Origin: Parendozoicomonas verongulae
GTDB lineage: Bacteria; Pseudomonadota; Gammaproteobacteria; Pseudomonadales; Endozoicomonadaceae
Direction: 5' to 3'
Length of the DNA: 44,257 bases
Assembly (NCBI RefSeq): GCF_009711465.1
Contig: NZ_SMME01000847.1
Coordinates: 742-44,998, forward strand
Shown here: piece by piece, positions 1 to 12,780 of the stretch
Layout: each line of letters begins with the position of its first letter
How positions within the stretch are numbered: the stretch's first letter is position 1
The notes under the pieces: generated by a model
What the model saw: only the letters and a program-made list of their open reading frames with translations
Told to the model about the DNA's origin: nothing
Database searches by the model: none
Translations under genes and position numbers: made by a program

Positions 1-524
<524 letters not shown>

Positions 525-525
<1 letters not shown>

Positions 526-1091
526 TGGCAAGAATTAACCTCCTCCCCTGGCGTGAAGAGCTGCGACAGGAAAAACAGAAAAAGTTTCTGATCGCCCTTG
601 GGGCAGCGGTCGCCGTGGCTGCGGTGCTGATTTTTTTATGGGATATGACGCTCAACGCCTCCATTGACGATCAGCAGTCCCGGAATAAGTTCATCCAGAC
701 TGAAATCTCTACCCTCGACAACAAAATCAAGGAGATTAACCAGCTCAAGGAAAAGAAGGAAGAACTGTTGGCCCGTATGGAGGTTATCCAGAACCTGCAG
801 GGTAACCGCCCGGTGATTGTGAGAGTGTTTGATGAGCTGGTACGGGTGCTCCCCGATGGTGTCTACTTCACCAGTCTCAGCATGGACGCCAATGTAATCA
901 GTGTTCAGGGGATTTCCGAATCCAATAACCGTATTTCCAAACTGATGCGTCAGCTGGATGAGTCAGACTGGTTTGATAATCCGAACCTGACAGCGGTTAA
1001 AGCGTTAAGGGAGGGGGAAGGCAGCAGCTTTGAATTAACCTTCAGGCAGGTGACGCCAGCGTTGAACAGTGCAGAAGGGGGTGACGCATGA
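525..1091 (+). CDS. pilN: Type IV pilus inner-membrane assembly protein PilN
   Basis: The 188-aa protein begins MARINLLPWREE, the conserved cytoplasmic peptide by which PilN docks into PilM. One transmembrane helix follows at about residues 23-42, then a coiled coil (about 50-90) and a periplasmic ferredoxin-like domain. PilN pairs with PilO and PilP to align the inner-membrane platform with the PilQ secretin. Its ATG overlaps the pilM stop, and its end overlaps the pilO start by four bases, so translation is probably coupled along the operon. Length and topology are normal for the family. Confidence 0.96.
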
Positions 1092-1705
1092 GTTCTCTGC
1101 AGGAGAAGATGGAGAAGCTCAATAATATCGACTTCAACGATCTTGACTTCGAAAATATTGGTTCCTGGCCTACTCCCATTAAGGGCATTATCTGTTTAGC
1201 GGCTTTGGCTCTTGTTTTGTTTCTCGGTTTTCACTTCCACTTGAATGATCTGGGAAAGAAGCTGGATAGAGAGGCTCAAAAGGAAACTGAGCTGAAGCAG
1301 GAGTTTCAGACCAAGGCTTTTCAGGCAGCCAACCTGGAAGCCTATCGTGCCCAGATGACTGAGATGGAAGCTTCCTTCGGTGCGCTGGTTCGTCAGCTGC
1401 CCAGCGATACCGAGGTTCCCGGTCTACTGGAAGACATCACGGAGAAAGGGTTGGGTGCTGGTCTGACCATCGACACTATAAGCCTCCAGCCGGAAGTGAC
1501 CCATGAATTCTACGTTGAGCTGCCCATCAATGTGAATGTGCGGGGCAACTACCACGATCTGGGGAACTTTGTGAGCGGTGTGGCAGGCTTGCCGCGTATT
1601 GTGACGCTTCACAATTTCACGATCAAAAGCAGTCAATCTGGCGGTAATCTGACGATGGAAATTTTTGCCAGAACCTATCGGTATAACGATAAGGGAGGTG
1701 CGTAA
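1088..1705 (+). CDS. pilO: Type IV pilus inner-membrane assembly protein PilO
   Basis: The protein has 205 residues. A short cytoplasmic N-terminus is followed by one membrane helix (about residues 31-50, IKGIICLAALALVLFLGF), a coiled coil (about 55-95) and a periplasmic domain with the PilO-typical stretch around LPSDTEVPGLLEDITEKG. PilO heterodimerises with PilN in the periplasm and binds PilP. The start overlaps pilN (ATGA) and the stop overlaps the pilP start (TAATG), keeping the tight operon spacing. Nothing unusual is seen. Confidence 0.96.
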   Translation: MSSLQEKMEKLNNIDFNDLDFENIGSWPTPIKGIICLAALALVLFLGFHFHLNDLGKKLDREAQKETELKQEFQTKAFQAANLEAYRAQMTEMEASFGALVRQLPSDTEVPGLLEDITEKGLGAGLTIDTISLQPEVTHEFYVELPINVNVRGNYHDLGNFVSGVAGLPRIVTLHNFTIKSSQSGGNLTMEIFARTYRYNDKGGA

Positions 1706-2229
1706 TGAACCGTATTTTCCTTTTCTGCACTCTGGTTGCTTCCGTATTGGTTGCAGGTTGCGACAGTGGAGGTGACTATCGTGATCTCTCTCTCTATATG
1801 GATGACGTTCGGGCTAAGCCCAAGGGGAGTATTGAACCTCTGCCCAAATTCAGCCCCTATGAAGCCTTTACCTACTCAGCCTCAGGAGAGCGCAGCCCTT
1901 TTGATAAACCCATCAAAGTTGAAGTGGTGCGCAAGCAGAAGGTGGAAAGTGATATTCGCCCCGATCTGGACCGTGTGAAGCAGTTTTTGGAGGGATTTTC
2001 CTTCGATAACTTTGCGATGGTTGGCACTTTAAGTGACGACAGGGGTTTTTATGCGCTGATTTCTGCCGATGGCAATGTATATAAGGTGGAAGTGGGTGAT
2101 TACCTTGGCCGAAATCATGGTCGTGTGATTGGTATCACAGATTCAGAAATTCAGGTTCTGGAAATTGTGAAAAATGGCCCGGAGAGCTGGGTCGAGCGGC
2201 CTAGAACACTGGCGCTGAACGAGTCATAA
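1705..2229 (+). CDS. pilP: Type IV pilus lipoprotein PilP
   Basis: This 174-aa lipoprotein has a signal peptide ending in the lipobox LVAGC, with the lipidated cysteine at residue 19. The residue after that cysteine is Asp, the classical Lol-avoidance signal, which fits retention in the inner membrane where PilP is known to sit. A flexible linker follows, then the C-terminal HR-type beta domain (about 85-160) that contacts the N0 domain of PilQ. It thus bridges PilN/PilO and the secretin. It overlaps pilO and is followed by a 93-base gap before pilQ that contains a stem-loop. Confidence 0.95.
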   Translation: MNRIFLFCTLVASVLVAGCDSGGDYRDLSLYMDDVRAKPKGSIEPLPKFSPYEAFTYSASGERSPFDKPIKVEVVRKQKVESDIRPDLDRVKQFLEGFSFDNFAMVGTLSDDRGFYALISADGNVYKVEVGDYLGRNHGRVIGITDSEIQVLEIVKNGPESWVERPRTLALNES

Positions 2230-2259
2230 AACGTAAGCTCACACACTCACACAGTTTTA

Positions 2260-2290
2260 TGCAGGTAGCGAAGCTGTTGGCGCTACTGCA
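2260..2290 (+). repeat. Stem-loop in the pilP-pilQ gap
   Basis: GTAGCG (2265-2270) pairs with CGCTAC (2281-2286) across a 10-base loop. The stem is extended by TGCA/TGCA with one bulged G. There is no following T-run, so this looks more like an intercistronic RNA structure (stability or attenuation of pilQ) than a full terminator. The function is inferred. Confidence 0.5.
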
Positions 2291-2322
2291 AGGAAGAATA
2301 AAGACAATATGGGTGTATTTGC

Positions 2323-4437
2323 ATGATAAAAGCAGGCCGTTTGAAAAAACTGGCGGGTTCTCTGGGGGGAGCTGGGTTAGCGTGTCTGCTGACTCTTCCT
2401 GCTCTTGCCGGAATCCTGGAGAGTCTGGATGTGACTTCTCTCCCAGGTGATCGGGTTGAGATGAAACTGAACTTTGACTCTCCCCCTCCAGAGCACATTC
2501 GAGGTTATGCCATCGAGCAGCCCGCCCGTATTGCCCTCGATTTGCCCGATACCAAGAGTGCAGTCGAGAAATATAACAACGTCGGTTTTGCCAATACCCG
2601 AAGTGTGACAGTGATTGAGGCCAAAGGGCGCACGCGAATGATCGTGAACCTGGATAAGCCCTCTGGTTACAGCACCCGTGTTGAAGGGAACAGCCTTTAT
2701 GTTCTGGTGGGGGATACTTCCAGTGTTCAGGCAGCTGTGACCCCCGAGGCGGCTCCTGCTGAGAGAGTGACTTCCGGCTCGGTAGCGGCTTCCCGTACTC
2801 ATGGTTTGACCGGTATCGACTTTGAGCGAGGCGAAGATGGTGAAGGTAATATCATCATCGGTCTTTCCTCCAAAGCCGTGACCATGACTCTGGAAGAGCA
2901 GGGTGGCCGCCTGCGTCTGACTTTCCCTGGCTCTGAACTGCCTGTAAAGCTGCGCAACCGTCTGGATGTGAATGACTTCGCCACACCCGTGCAGTTTATT
3001 GATGCCCGCATAGAAGATGGCAATGCACTGGTTGTGATTGACCCGAAAGGCGAATACGACTATCTGGCCTGGCAGACCGATGAAAAACTCACCATCAGCG
3101 TGAAAGCACTGACAGCCCAGCAAGCCGAGCAGAAAACACGTAAACAGCTGGTTTACAGTGGTGATAAGCTCTCTCTGAATTTTCAGGATATTGAAGTGCG
3201 CCACGTGCTGCAGATTCTGGCGGATTTCAAAGACCTGAACCTCGTGGCCAGTGATACCGTATCCGGTCGTGTAACTCTGCGCTTGAAGAGTGTGCCCTGG
3301 GATCAGGCTTTGGATATCGTGCTGAAATCCAAAGGTCTGGGGCAACGACGGGAAAACAATGTTCTGGTGGTTGCACCGGCTGCAGAATTGGCTGCTCAGG
3401 AACGTGAACTTCTGGAATCTCAACAGCAGATTCGTGAGCTGGCTCCTCTGTACACCGAGCTGGTTCAGATTAACTATGCTGATGCCGCTGAAATTTCCGC
3501 TGTGCTCTCTGGTGGTGAAGGTAACCGTATCCTATCCGAGCGTGGCAGTGTTCAGGTGATTGAACGAACCAACAGTCTGCTGATACAGGAAACTCAAGGA
3601 AAGCTGGACGAGATTCGTGATCTGATTACCAAGGTGGATATTCCGGTACGTCAGGTGCAGATTGAAGCCCGTATTGTTGCTGCAGATACCAACTTCAGTA
3701 AGTCGTTAGGCGTTAAGTGGGGTGGCTATCTAAATCCGGGTGGTACCAGTGACCCTAATCAGAAGAGAAGAGGTGGATTTATTGGTGGTCAAGGAGGGCA
3801 GATCACAACAGAGGTTGGTGATAATGGGGTTGAGCGGAGTTATACGTATGATCAACTGTTTACAGATCTTTCTGCTCCCGGTGCCAGTTCTGCAATTGCC
3901 CTTGGCTTTATGTCAAATTCCGCTGTTTTGAACCTTGAGTTATCTGCCCTTGAGAGTGACGGAGGCGGTGAAATTGTTTCTCAACCCAAGGTTATTACAT
4001 CCGATAAGCAGAAAGCGGTTATCAAGAGCGGTAAGGAAATCCCCTATCAGGAAGCCAGCTCCAGTGGTGCGGCTACCGTGTCCTTCAAAGAAGCTGTATT
4101 GTCCCTTGAAGTAACACCTCAAATCACACCTGATGGTCGTATTATTATGGCGATCAAAGTAAACAATGATGACAGTACGACCTCCACCTCAACCGGTATA
4201 CCCATCATTGATACAACGGAAGTTGATACAAAAGTGTTGATTGATGATGGTCAGACCATAGTTCTTGGTGGTATCTTCAAAAATACAACCAGCAGGGGGG
4301 TTGATAAAGTGCCCCTGTTAGGAGATCTTCCGGGTGTAGGTCGCTTGTTCCGCAGGGATACAAAGCGCGATACCAGGACAGAAACACTGATTTTTATTAC
4401 ACCTAAGATCCTCACGGAGTCAATGGCCTTGCGCTGA
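2323..4437 (+). CDS. pilQ: Type IV pilus secretin PilQ
   Basis: This 704-aa outer-membrane secretin has a signal peptide cleaved around residues 28-30 (LPALA/G). Two AMIN-type domains follow (about 30-125 and 165-255), which bind peptidoglycan in this family. N0/STN (about 280-350) and N1 domains come next, then the C-terminal secretin barrel ending near residue 700, with the typical VPLLGDLPGVGRLFR segment. PilQ forms the channel through which the pilus fibre passes. The ATG at 2323 gives a proper signal peptide but has only a weak ribosome site. A five-codon reading frame with a better upstream AAGGA overlaps this start. It is the last pil gene, followed after 10 bases by aroK, the usual gammaproteobacterial order. 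Confidence 0.96.
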   Translation: MIKAGRLKKLAGSLGGAGLACLLTLPALAGILESLDVTSLPGDRVEMKLNFDSPPPEHIRGYAIEQPARIALDLPDTKSAVEKYNNVGFANTRSVTVIEAKGRTRMIVNLDKPSGYSTRVEGNSLYVLVGDTSSVQAAVTPEAAPAERVTSGSVAASRTHGLTGIDFERGEDGEGNIIIGLSSKAVTMTLEEQGGRLRLTFPGSELPVKLRNRLDVNDFATPVQFIDARIEDGNALVVIDPKGEYDYLAWQTDEKLTISVKALTAQQAEQKTRKQLVYSGDKLSLNFQDIEVRHVLQILADFKDLNLVASDTVSGRVTLRLKSVPWDQALDIVLKSKGLGQRRENNVLVVAPAAELAAQERELLESQQQIRELAPLYTELVQINYADAAEISAVLSGGEGNRILSERGSVQVIERTNSLLIQETQGKLDEIRDLITKVDIPVRQVQIEARIVAADTNFSKSLGVKWGGYLNPGGTSDPNQKRRGGFIGGQGGQITTEVGDNGVERSYTYDQLFTDLSAPGASSAIALGFMSNSAVLNLELSALESDGGGEIVSQPKVITSDKQKAVIKSGKEIPYQEASSSGAATVSFKEAVLSLEVTPQITPDGRIIMAIKVNNDDSTTSTSTGIPIIDTTEVDTKVLIDDGQTIVLGGIFKNTTSRGVDKVPLLGDLPGVGRLFRRDTKRDTRTETLIFITPKILTESMALR

Positions 4438-4447
4438 CAGTGGATGT

Positions 4448-4963
4448 ATGCAGTCACGCACTATTTATCTTATCGGGCCAATGGGAGCTGGTAAAAGCAC
4501 CATTGGCCGTATGCTTTCCCGGGAGCTCAATCTTCCCTTCCTCGATACCGATCAGGAGGTGGAAGAGCGCTGTGGTGCCGATATTCCCTGGATATTCGAT
4601 ATGGAGGGCGAGGCCGGATTCCGGCAGCGTGAAACCGCTGTGCTCGAATGTCTGAAAGATGACCCTCCTCAGGTGGTTGCTACCGGAGGAGGTATCGTTA
4701 TGAAGGATGTAAATCGTCGGATAATGATAACCAACGGTTTCGTGGTTTTCCTTCAGGCATCTGTATCAACCCAGATAATGCGCACCGCGAAAGACAAGCG
4801 CCGCCCTTTGCTCCAGCGTCCGGACCGTAAACAGGTACTCACCGACCTTTATGCCATCCGGGAGCCTCTTTATCGTCAGACTGCCGATCTGGTGGTATGT
4901 ACAGACAGAGGCAGCCCCCGGCAGGTGATTCGGGAGATTGTGGACGCAGTGCAGGGAAGCTAG
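4448..4963 (+). CDS. aroK: Shikimate kinase
   Basis: This 171-aa kinase phosphorylates shikimate to shikimate 3-phosphate using ATP. The P-loop GPMGAGKS lies at residues 10-17. The shikimate-binding DTD follows at about 34-36 and the TGGG motif near 80. The lid arginines sit around KDKRRPLL. It matches the family in length. It lies 10 bases after pilQ and 35 bases before aroB, the conserved pilQ-aroK-aroB arrangement, so it is likely cotranscribed with them. Confidence 0.96.
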   Translation: MQSRTIYLIGPMGAGKSTIGRMLSRELNLPFLDTDQEVEERCGADIPWIFDMEGEAGFRQRETAVLECLKDDPPQVVATGGGIVMKDVNRRIMITNGFVVFLQASVSTQIMRTAKDKRRPLLQRPDRKQVLTDLYAIREPLYRQTADLVVCTDRGSPRQVIREIVDAVQGS

Positions 4964-4998
4964 CTTTATATCCATTTTTGATTTTCCAGGAAAACACT

Positions 4999-6078
4999 GT
5001 GAAAACCCTTAGCGTTGATCTCGGGGAGCGTTCCTACCCAATTCATATCGGCTCTGGCTTGCTGGAGCAGCCGGAACTTCTGATCCCCCATATCCGTGGC
5101 AAACAGGTAGCTATCGTTACCAACGAAACCATCGCGCCTCTGTATCTGGAAAAATTGCATAAGACACTGACCGGTTTTCAGGTCACGGATATTATTCTTC
5201 CAGATGGTGAACAGTACAAAAATCTGGATGTTCTAAACCAGATCTTTGACGGTTTACTCAAGGCGCGCCACAATCGCACAACGACACTTATCGCCCTGGG
5301 AGGTGGTGTAGTTGGCGATATGTGCGGTTTTGCCGCGGCCAGCTATCAGCGTGGTGTGAACTTTATTCAAGTGCCTACAACCCTTCTTTCCCAGGTTGAT
5401 TCTTCCGTTGGTGGGAAGACCGGAGTGAATCACGCTCTGGGTAAAAACATGATTGGCGCTTTCCATCAGCCCCAGTGTGTTCTTGCTGATATTAGTGTGT
5501 TCAAAACACTGCCCGATAGGGAGCTGTCTGCAGGTATCGCGGAAGTCATCAAGTACGGCCTGATTTGTGATGCACCTTTCTTTGAATGGCTCGAAAGCAA
5601 CATCACGCATCTCGTCGAGCGTAATGAGTCTGCGATGATTGAAGCCGTGCTGCGCTCTTGTGATAACAAATCTAAAGTGGTGGCTGAGGATGAAAAAGAG
5701 TCTGGCCGCCGTGCACTGCTCAATCTTGGACACACCTTTGGCCACGCTATCGAAACCCATCAGGGTTACGGAAACTGGCTCCACGGTGAAGCCGTTGCAG
5801 TGGGCATGGTGATGGCGGCGCAGCTGTCTGCCCGTATGGGTTGGATTGATGGCTCTATTGTGGTGCGTACCATTGGGCTGCTGGAAAAAGCCAATCTCCC
5901 TGTGCAGCCACCAATGGATATGGCTCCAGATGATTTTCTATCACTGATGAGTGTGGATAAGAAAGTGATTGATGGCCAGCTTCGCCTGATTCTTCTCAAG
6001 GGTATTGGTGATGCTGTTGTGACGTCAGAGACGACAGCCCAACAGCTGCTGGACTATCTAGCCTCTGTCTGCCACTGA
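4999..6078 (+). CDS. aroB: 3-dehydroquinate synthase
   Basis: AroB is an NAD- and metal-dependent enzyme converting DAHP to 3-dehydroquinate, the second step of the shikimate pathway. I chose the GTG at 4999 (359 aa, [15 protein letters not shown]), which has CCAGGA a few bases upstream. The open frame extends back to 4897 but that part overlaps aroK and has no family similarity. Visible motifs are ALGGGVVGD (NAD binding), the [19 protein letters not shown] active-site loop, AEVIKYG, and the metal-ligand segments [10 protein letters not shown] and LHGEAV. It follows aroK closely and is probably in the same transcript. Confidence 0.95.
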   Translation: MKTLSVDLGERSYPIHIGSGLLEQPELLIPHIRGKQVAIVTNETIAPLYLEKLHKTLTGFQVTDIILPDGEQYKNLDVLNQIFDGLLKARHNRTTTLIALGGGVVGDMCGFAAASYQRGVNFIQVPTTLLSQVDSSVGGKTGVNHALGKNMIGAFHQPQCVLADISVFKTLPDRELSAGIAEVIKYGLICDAPFFEWLESNITHLVERNESAMIEAVLRSCDNKSKVVAEDEKESGRRALLNLGHTFGHAIETHQGYGNWLHGEAVAVGMVMAAQLSARMGWIDGSIVVRTIGLLEKANLPVQPPMDMAPDDFLSLMSVDKKVIDGQLRLILLKGIGDAVVTSETTAQQLLDYLASVCH

Positions 6079-6396
6079 ATGATTTCCCGCTAACCCTCTT
6101 ATTTTTCTCTTCTGAAAATCTAACGATAGTGGTCGTATTTGTACAAAATGCGACTGCCTTGTACGTATTTTTCCGACTGTTGTAATTGTTGCGATTTGTT
6201 AATGCGTTGGGGCGCATGTACAATGATTCGCCGCACGAGTGAGCTGCTGTGCCTGCTTTACGCAGTTTATGGCGCCCATACGGCTAGAAAAATAAGGTGT
6301 TAGGGCAAACGGGCATGGATGCTTGCAAAATATGAGGCCAGGAGGCCGATAGACGCCAAAATAACGATTACCAGAATGGCTGTTGAGAGATCGCCT
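6079..6396. other. aroB-gltB intergenic region (318 bases)
   Basis: No gene is evident here. In pseudomonads a SPOR/DamX-like gene usually sits between aroB and gltB. It is absent, and no remnant is seen. The stretch holds the gltB promoter (6196-6224) and a leader of about 165 bases before the chosen gltB start. Confidence 0.6.
6196..6224 (+). promoter_or_regulatory. Probable sigma-70 promoter for gltBD
   Basis: TTGTTA (6196-6201) and TACAAT (6219-6224) are separated by exactly 17 bases, and a TG dinucleotide precedes the -10. This is a good match to the housekeeping consensus. Transcription would start near 6231, giving a leader of about 165 bases before the gltB ATG at 6397. Confidence 0.65.
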
Positions 6397-9300
6397 ATGA
6401 GTTCAGGTTTGTATCATCCCGGTGAGTTCAGGGACAATTGTGGTTTTGGACTCATTGCCCACACTGAAGGCAGGAAAAGTCATGACCTGCTGCAGAAAGC
6501 AATTGAAGCCCTGACCTGTATGACCCATCGAGGGGGTATTGCCGCAGATGGGCGTACCGGCGATGGTTGTGGGTTGCTGATTCAGCTGCCCGACTCTTTC
6601 TTCCGTTCCATTGCGAATGAAACCTTTCAGCTCAAACTTCCGACCCTCTACGCTGTTGGCATGGTGTTCCTGAGCCAGGACGAGCACAAAGCCAGTGAAA
6701 GCCGCACCGCCTTTGAGCGGGAGCTCAAGAGCCAGGGGCTGGATGTTATTGGCTGGCGTATGGTCCCTACCAATGAAGACTGCCTCGGGCCTATTGCCCT
6801 TGACCAGCTTCCTCAAATTGAACAGGTGTTTGTAGCACCAGCAAAAGAGCAAAACGCTCACCAGCTGGAAGCGGCTCTGTTTATGTCCCACAGAAAGGCG
6901 AGCCAAAAGCTTGCCGGGGACGAAGATTTCTATATCTGCTCACTGTCCAGCAAAGTCATCACTTACAAAGGCCTGATGATGCCTGCGGATCTGGCGAGCT
7001 TTTATCCTGATTTGGGAGACACCCGTTTTGAAACGGCTATCTGTGTCTTCCACCAACGTTTCTCCACCAACACCATGCCACGCTGGCCCCTGGCTCAGCC
7101 ATTCCGCATGCTGGCCCACAATGGTGAAATCAATACCATTACCGGTAACCGCAACTGGGCGGAAGCCCGGGCGCAGAAATTTCAGTCTGAGCTGTTACCA
7201 AATCTCGATGAGATTCGCCCGCTGGTGAATCGCACCGGTTCCGACTCGTCCTCGCTGGATAATATGCTGGAAATTCTGGTAAGCGGTGGCGTGGATCTCT
7301 ATCGTGCTATCCGTATGCTTGTTCCGCCCGCATGGCAGAACGTGGATACCATGGACCCGAACCTCCGTGCTTTCTATGAATACAACTCTATGCATATGGA
7401 GCCCTGGGATGGCCCGGCTGGTCTGGTGATTTCTGATGGTCGCTATGCGGTGTGCGCACTGGACAGAAACGGTCTGCGCCCTTCCCGCTGGGTGAAAACT
7501 AAAGATGGTTATCTCACCGTAGCCTCGGAAGTGGGGGTGTACGACTACAAGCCGGAAGATGTGGTTGCCAAAGGCCGTGTAGGGCCAGGGCAGGTTCTGG
7601 CCATTGATACGGAAACCGGTGAGTTCTTCCAGGCTAACGATATCGACCAGCAGCTCAAGGGCCGCCAGCCCTATAAAAAGTGGCTGAAAAGTCACGCCTG
7701 CCGCATTCGTTCCCGTTTTGTGGAAGTGGATCACAAGATTGATCCACTGCCGTGTGATGCTCTGCTCAGTGAACAGAAGCGCTTTCAGGTGTCTTTTGAA
7801 GAGCGGGATCAGGTTATACGGCCACTGGCAGAAAACGGTCAGGAAGCAGTTGGCTCCATGGGAGACGATACCCCCATGGCGGTACTGTCTCAGCGAGTAC
7901 GGCCGGTGTATGAATACTTCCGCCAGCAGTTTGCGCAGGTGACCAATCCGCCCATTGACCCCCTCCGTGAAGCAGTGGTGATGTCGCTGGAAACCTGCAT
8001 GGGGCGGGAACGGAATATGTTCCTGGAAACTCCGGAGCATGCTAAGCGAGTGATTCTTAAATCCCCGGTGCTGTCCACCACTAAATTTCTGAATCTGGTG
8101 AATGGCGAGCATAAGCATGATGATCTGAAAGTGGCACATCTTGATCTTGGCTATGAAGAAGTTACTGGCCTTGAGGCTGCGATTGTTGAGCTGTGCGATA
8201 AGGCTGAGCAGGCGGTGCGGGATGGCAGGGTTCTACTACTGCTTACGGATAGAGATCAGAAGCCTGGTTTATTACTTATCCATGCGGCTTTGGCGACTGG
8301 TGCAGTACATCATCGCCTGATCGACAAAGGCTTGCGTTCTGATGCCAACATTCTGGTAGAAACCGGTACAGCCCGTGACTCCCATCACTTTGCCGTGCTT
8401 CTGGGCTTTGGTGCGACGGCAGTTTACCCATGGCTTTCCTATGAAGTGATTCGGGATATGATCCAGTCCGGTACTATGGTCGCCGACACGCTGATGGCCT
8501 TTAAGTCTTATCGCAAAGGGATCAGCAAAGGGCTGTTGAAGATCATGTCGAAGATGGGAATATCCACCATCGCCTCCTACCGTGGTGCCCAGCTGTTTGA
8601 AGCTGTGGGTATCAGTCAGCCAGTTGTGGACGTGTGCTTTAATGGCGTCGCCAGCCGAATTGAAGGGGCGCGCTTCAGTGACTTCCATGAAGATCAGCGG
8701 TTATTGGCCAGGGAAGCATCCCGCAAGCGTAAGCCTATTCAGCAGGGCGGTTATCTGAAGTTTGTTCACGATAGTGAATATCACGCCTTTAACCCGGATG
8801 TTGTGCAAACCCTGCAGCAGGCGGTAAAGAATGGCGATTACGCTGCGTGGAAAGATTACGCGACGCTGGTCAACGAGCGCCCGGTAGCGGTAATTCGTGA
8901 TCTGTTTGATCTGGAAAGTGACCGTGAGCCTATTCCTTTGGATCAGGTGGAGCCGGTCTCTGCCATTGTGCGCCGATTTGACTCTGCAGCTATGAGTCTG
9001 GGAGCTCTCTCTCCTGAAGCACACGAAGCTCTGGCGCAAGCCATGAACCGCCTGGGCGGCCGCTCCAACTCCGGTGAAGGCGGTGAAGATCCTGCCCGCT
9101 TTGGTACCGATAAGGTCTCCAGGATCAAACAGATTGCCTCTGGCCGCTTTGGTGTGACGCCTCACTATCTGGTGAATGCCGATGTGCTCCAGATCAAGGT
9201 GGCTCAGGGGGCCAAGCCCGGTGAAGGTGGTCAGCTACCCGGTGGCAAGGTGAATGATCTGATTGCTCGCCTGCGTTTCTCCGTACCGGGTGTGACGTTG

Positions 9301-10854
9301 ATTTCACCGCCGCCCCATCACGATATCTATTCCATTGAAGACTTGGCTCAGCTGATCTTTGACTTAAAACAGGTGAACCCTGATGCGCTGGTGTCTGTAA
9401 AGCTGGTATCCGAACCCGGCGTGGGAACAATTGCTGCGGGTGTCGCCAAGGCTTATGCGGATTTGATTACTGTATCCGGCTATGACGGCGGCACAGCCGC
9501 AAGCCCGCTGACGTCTATTCGCTACGCGGGTTCCCCTTGGGAGTTGGGCTTGGCGGAAACTCAGCAGGCACTGCGCTCCAATGACCTTCGCGGAACTGTC
9601 AGGTTGCAGACTGATGGTGGCTTGAAGACCGGTCTGGATGTGATTAAGGCCGCCTTATTAGGGGCGGAAAGCTTCGGCTTCGGCACCACGCCGATGGTAG
9701 CCATGGGCTGTAAGTATCTGCGTATCTGCCATCTGAACAACTGTGCAACAGGTGTCGCCACACAGGACAAGCACCTGCGTGACGAGCACTTTATCGGTAC
9801 GGTAGATATGGTAACCAATTTCTTCACCTTCCTTGCGCAAGAGGTGAGGGAGTGGCTGGCCAAACTGGGTTATCGCAGCCTGGATGAGCTGATTGGTCGT
9901 ACAGAACTGTTGAAGGTGAAAGAGAACCTTACACCTCGTCAGGCCAATCTTGACCTGTCTCCAGTGCTGAGCAATAGCGCCATTCCAGCGGATAAACCTA
10001 ATGCCTGTCAGGTTGACCGTAATCCGCCTTTCGATAAGGGGGAAATGGCCGAGCGAATGGTAGCTGAAATACTGCCTGCTATCGAAGCTAAAGTGGGTGG
10101 TGAGTTTGAATACACTATCGGTAACTGTGATCGTTCTATTGGTGCCCGCCTCTCCGGTGAGATTGCCAGGCGTTATGGCAACCAGGGTATGGCGGACAAA
10201 CCGGTTACCATCAACCTGAAAGGCAGTGCCGGGCAGAGCTTTGGTGTGTGGAACGCCGGAGGCCTGAACATGTATCTGGAAGGTGATGCTAACGACTATG
10301 TAGGCAAAGGCATGACCGGTGGCAAGGTGGTGATTCGTCCTCCTCAAGGCAGCGTGTTTGCCAGTGAGGACACTTCCATTATCGGCAACACCTGTCTATA
10401 CGGTGCAACGGGAGGCAAGCTGTTTGCCTCTGGAAGTGCCGGGGAGCGCCTGGGAGTGCGTAACTCTGGTGCCCATGTAGTGGTGGAAGGTGCTGGCGAT
10501 CACTGCTGTGAGTACATGACTGGTGGTCTGGTGACTGTACTTGGGCGAACCGGCGGTAACTTCGGTGCGGGTATGACCGGTGGATTTGCCTATGTGCTCG
10601 ATCTTAAACGCAATTTTGTGGATTGCTACAACCATGAGCTGGTTGATATTCACCGAATTGATTCCGAGTCCATGGAAGATCATCGAACCCACTTGCAGAG
10701 TGTGATTGACGAGTTCGTTCAGGAAACCGGCAGTGAGAGGGGAGAAAAAATCCTGGAGGACTTTGAGGATTATGCAGGCCTGTTCTGGCTGGTGAAGCCA
10801 AAGGCTGCAAGCCTCGACAACCTTCTGGCAAGCACCAGAGGGCGACCCGAATAA
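6397..10854 (+). CDS. gltB: Glutamate synthase (NADPH) large subunit
   Basis: GltB has 1485 residues from the chosen ATG at 6397 ([18 protein letters not shown]), which has a GAGAGA ribosome site just upstream. This leaves a 14-residue propeptide before the catalytic Cys15, the N-terminal nucleophile of the class II glutamine amidotransferase domain. An in-frame ATG at 6319 would add 26 residues without family support. Domains in order: glutaminase (about 15-430), central linker domain, FMN-binding synthase barrel, a 3Fe-4S cluster with CX5CX4C spacing near residues 1105-1117 ([13 protein letters not shown]), and the C-terminal GXGXG beta-helix. It makes two glutamates from glutamine and 2-oxoglutarate with GltD. 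Its own promoter lies upstream. Confidence 0.97.
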   Translation: MSSGLYHPGEFRDNCGFGLIAHTEGRKSHDLLQKAIEALTCMTHRGGIAADGRTGDGCGLLIQLPDSFFRSIANETFQLKLPTLYAVGMVFLSQDEHKASESRTAFERELKSQGLDVIGWRMVPTNEDCLGPIALDQLPQIEQVFVAPAKEQNAHQLEAALFMSHRKASQKLAGDEDFYICSLSSKVITYKGLMMPADLASFYPDLGDTRFETAICVFHQRFSTNTMPRWPLAQPFRMLAHNGEINTITGNRNWAEARAQKFQSELLPNLDEIRPLVNRTGSDSSSLDNMLEILVSGGVDLYRAIRMLVPPAWQNVDTMDPNLRAFYEYNSMHMEPWDGPAGLVISDGRYAVCALDRNGLRPSRWVKTKDGYLTVASEVGVYDYKPEDVVAKGRVGPGQVLAIDTETGEFFQANDIDQQLKGRQPYKKWLKSHACRIRSRFVEVDHKIDPLPCDALLSEQKRFQVSFEERDQVIRPLAENGQEAVGSMGDDTPMAVLSQRVRPVYEYFRQQFAQVTNPPIDPLREAVVMSLETCMGRERNMFLETPEHAKRVILKSPVLSTTKFLNLVNGEHKHDDLKVAHLDLGYEEVTGLEAAIVELCDKAEQAVRDGRVLLLLTDRDQKPGLLLIHAALATGAVHHRLIDKGLRSDANILVETGTARDSHHFAVLLGFGATAVYPWLSYEVIRDMIQSGTMVADTLMAFKSYRKGISKGLLKIMSKMGISTIASYRGAQLFEAVGISQPVVDVCFNGVASRIEGARFSDFHEDQRLLAREASRKRKPIQQGGYLKFVHDSEYHAFNPDVVQTLQQAVKNGDYAAWKDYATLVNERPVAVIRDLFDLESDREPIPLDQVEPVSAIVRRFDSAAMSLGALSPEAHEALAQAMNRLGGRSNSGEGGEDPARFGTDKVSRIKQIASGRFGVTPHYLVNADVLQIKVAQGAKPGEGGQLPGGKVNDLIARLRFSVPGVTLISPPPHHDIYSIEDLAQLIFDLKQVNPDALVSVKLVSEPGVGTIAAGVAKAYADLITVSGYDGGTAASPLTSIRYAGSPWELGLAETQQALRSNDLRGTVRLQTDGGLKTGLDVIKAALLGAESFGFGTTPMVAMGCKYLRICHLNNCATGVATQDKHLRDEHFIGTVDMVTNFFTFLAQEVREWLAKLGYRSLDELIGRTELLKVKENLTPRQANLDLSPVLSNSAIPADKPNACQVDRNPPFDKGEMAERMVAEILPAIEAKVGGEFEYTIGNCDRSIGARLSGEIARRYGNQGMADKPVTINLKGSAGQSFGVWNAGGLNMYLEGDANDYVGKGMTGGKVVIRPPQGSVFASEDTSIIGNTCLYGATGGKLFASGSAGERLGVRNSGAHVVVEGAGDHCCEYMTGGLVTVLGRTGGNFGAGMTGGFAYVLDLKRNFVDCYNHELVDIHRIDSESMEDHRTHLQSVIDEFVQETGSERGEKILEDFEDYAGLFWLVKPKAASLDNLLASTRGRPE

Positions 10855-12345
<1,491 letters not shown>

Positions 12346-12357
12346 TGGCTGAGATAC

Positions 12358-12387
12358 AAGAAAGGAGAGCAGAGGCTCTCCTTTCTT
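12358..12387. terminator. Bidirectional terminator between gltD and ridA
   Basis: A perfect 13-bp stem (AAGAAAGGAGAGC and its complement) with a 4-base AGAG loop lies between two convergent genes. The distal side reads CCTTTCTT on either strand, giving a moderate pyrimidine tail in both directions. Confidence 0.75.
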
Positions 12388-12405
12388 GTGGAAGTGACAA
12401 GCTGA

Positions 12406-12780
12406 TTAGCAGCTGGCGACCACTTCGATTTCTACTTTGGCATCCTTAGGCAGGCGAACCACTTCCACACAGCTGCGGGCTGGGAAAGGCAGGGTGAAGT
12501 ACTGTTTGTAGACTTCGTTGATATCGGTGAAGTCGTTCATGTCTTTCACAAATACCATAGTCTTGCGCACTTGTTTCATGCTGGAACCGGCAGACTCCAG
12601 AATGGCCTTCACGTTTTCCAGACACTGGCGAGCCTGTGCTTTGGTGTCTTCGGGCATTTCACCTGTTTCCGGGTTGATTGGCAGCTGACCGGAAGTGATG
12701 ATCATGCCGTTGAACTGCATAGCCTGAGAATAAGGGCCAATAGCTGCAGGTGCATCAGATGTTTCGATTACTTTTTCCAT
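12406..12780 (-). CDS. ridA: RidA family reactive-intermediate deaminase
   Basis: The chosen start at 12780 gives 124 residues (MEKVIETSDAPAAIGPYSQA), the standard RidA length. The frame extends 16 codons further without family similarity. RidA hydrolyses enamine/imine intermediates such as 2-aminoacrylate formed by PLP enzymes. Visible signatures are the N-terminal APAAIGPYSQ, the mid-protein SGQLPINPETGEMP, and the C-terminal PFPARSCVEVVRLPKDAKVEIE containing the conserved arginine. It is a single gene convergent with gltD and sharing its terminator. Its promoter should lie in 12781-12900, but no strong one is seen. Confidence 0.93.
   Translation of the reverse strand: MEKVIETSDAPAAIGPYSQAMQFNGMIITSGQLPINPETGEMPEDTKAQARQCLENVKAILESAGSSMKQVRKTMVFVKDMNDFTDINEVYKQYFTLPFPARSCVEVVRLPKDAKVEIEVVASC

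Noticed and set aside
2377..3423. 348-codon open frame on the minus strand opposite pilQ
   Set aside because: It mirrors pilQ, whose domains are unmistakable. The mirrored protein has no recognisable domain and lacks a ribosome site.
4897..4998. N-terminal extension of aroB into aroK
   Set aside because: The extension has no AroB similarity, and the GTG at 4999 has a ribosome site and the family N-terminus.
7195..8139. 314-codon frame opposite gltB
   Set aside because: Shadow of gltB; its composition is that of an antisense frame.
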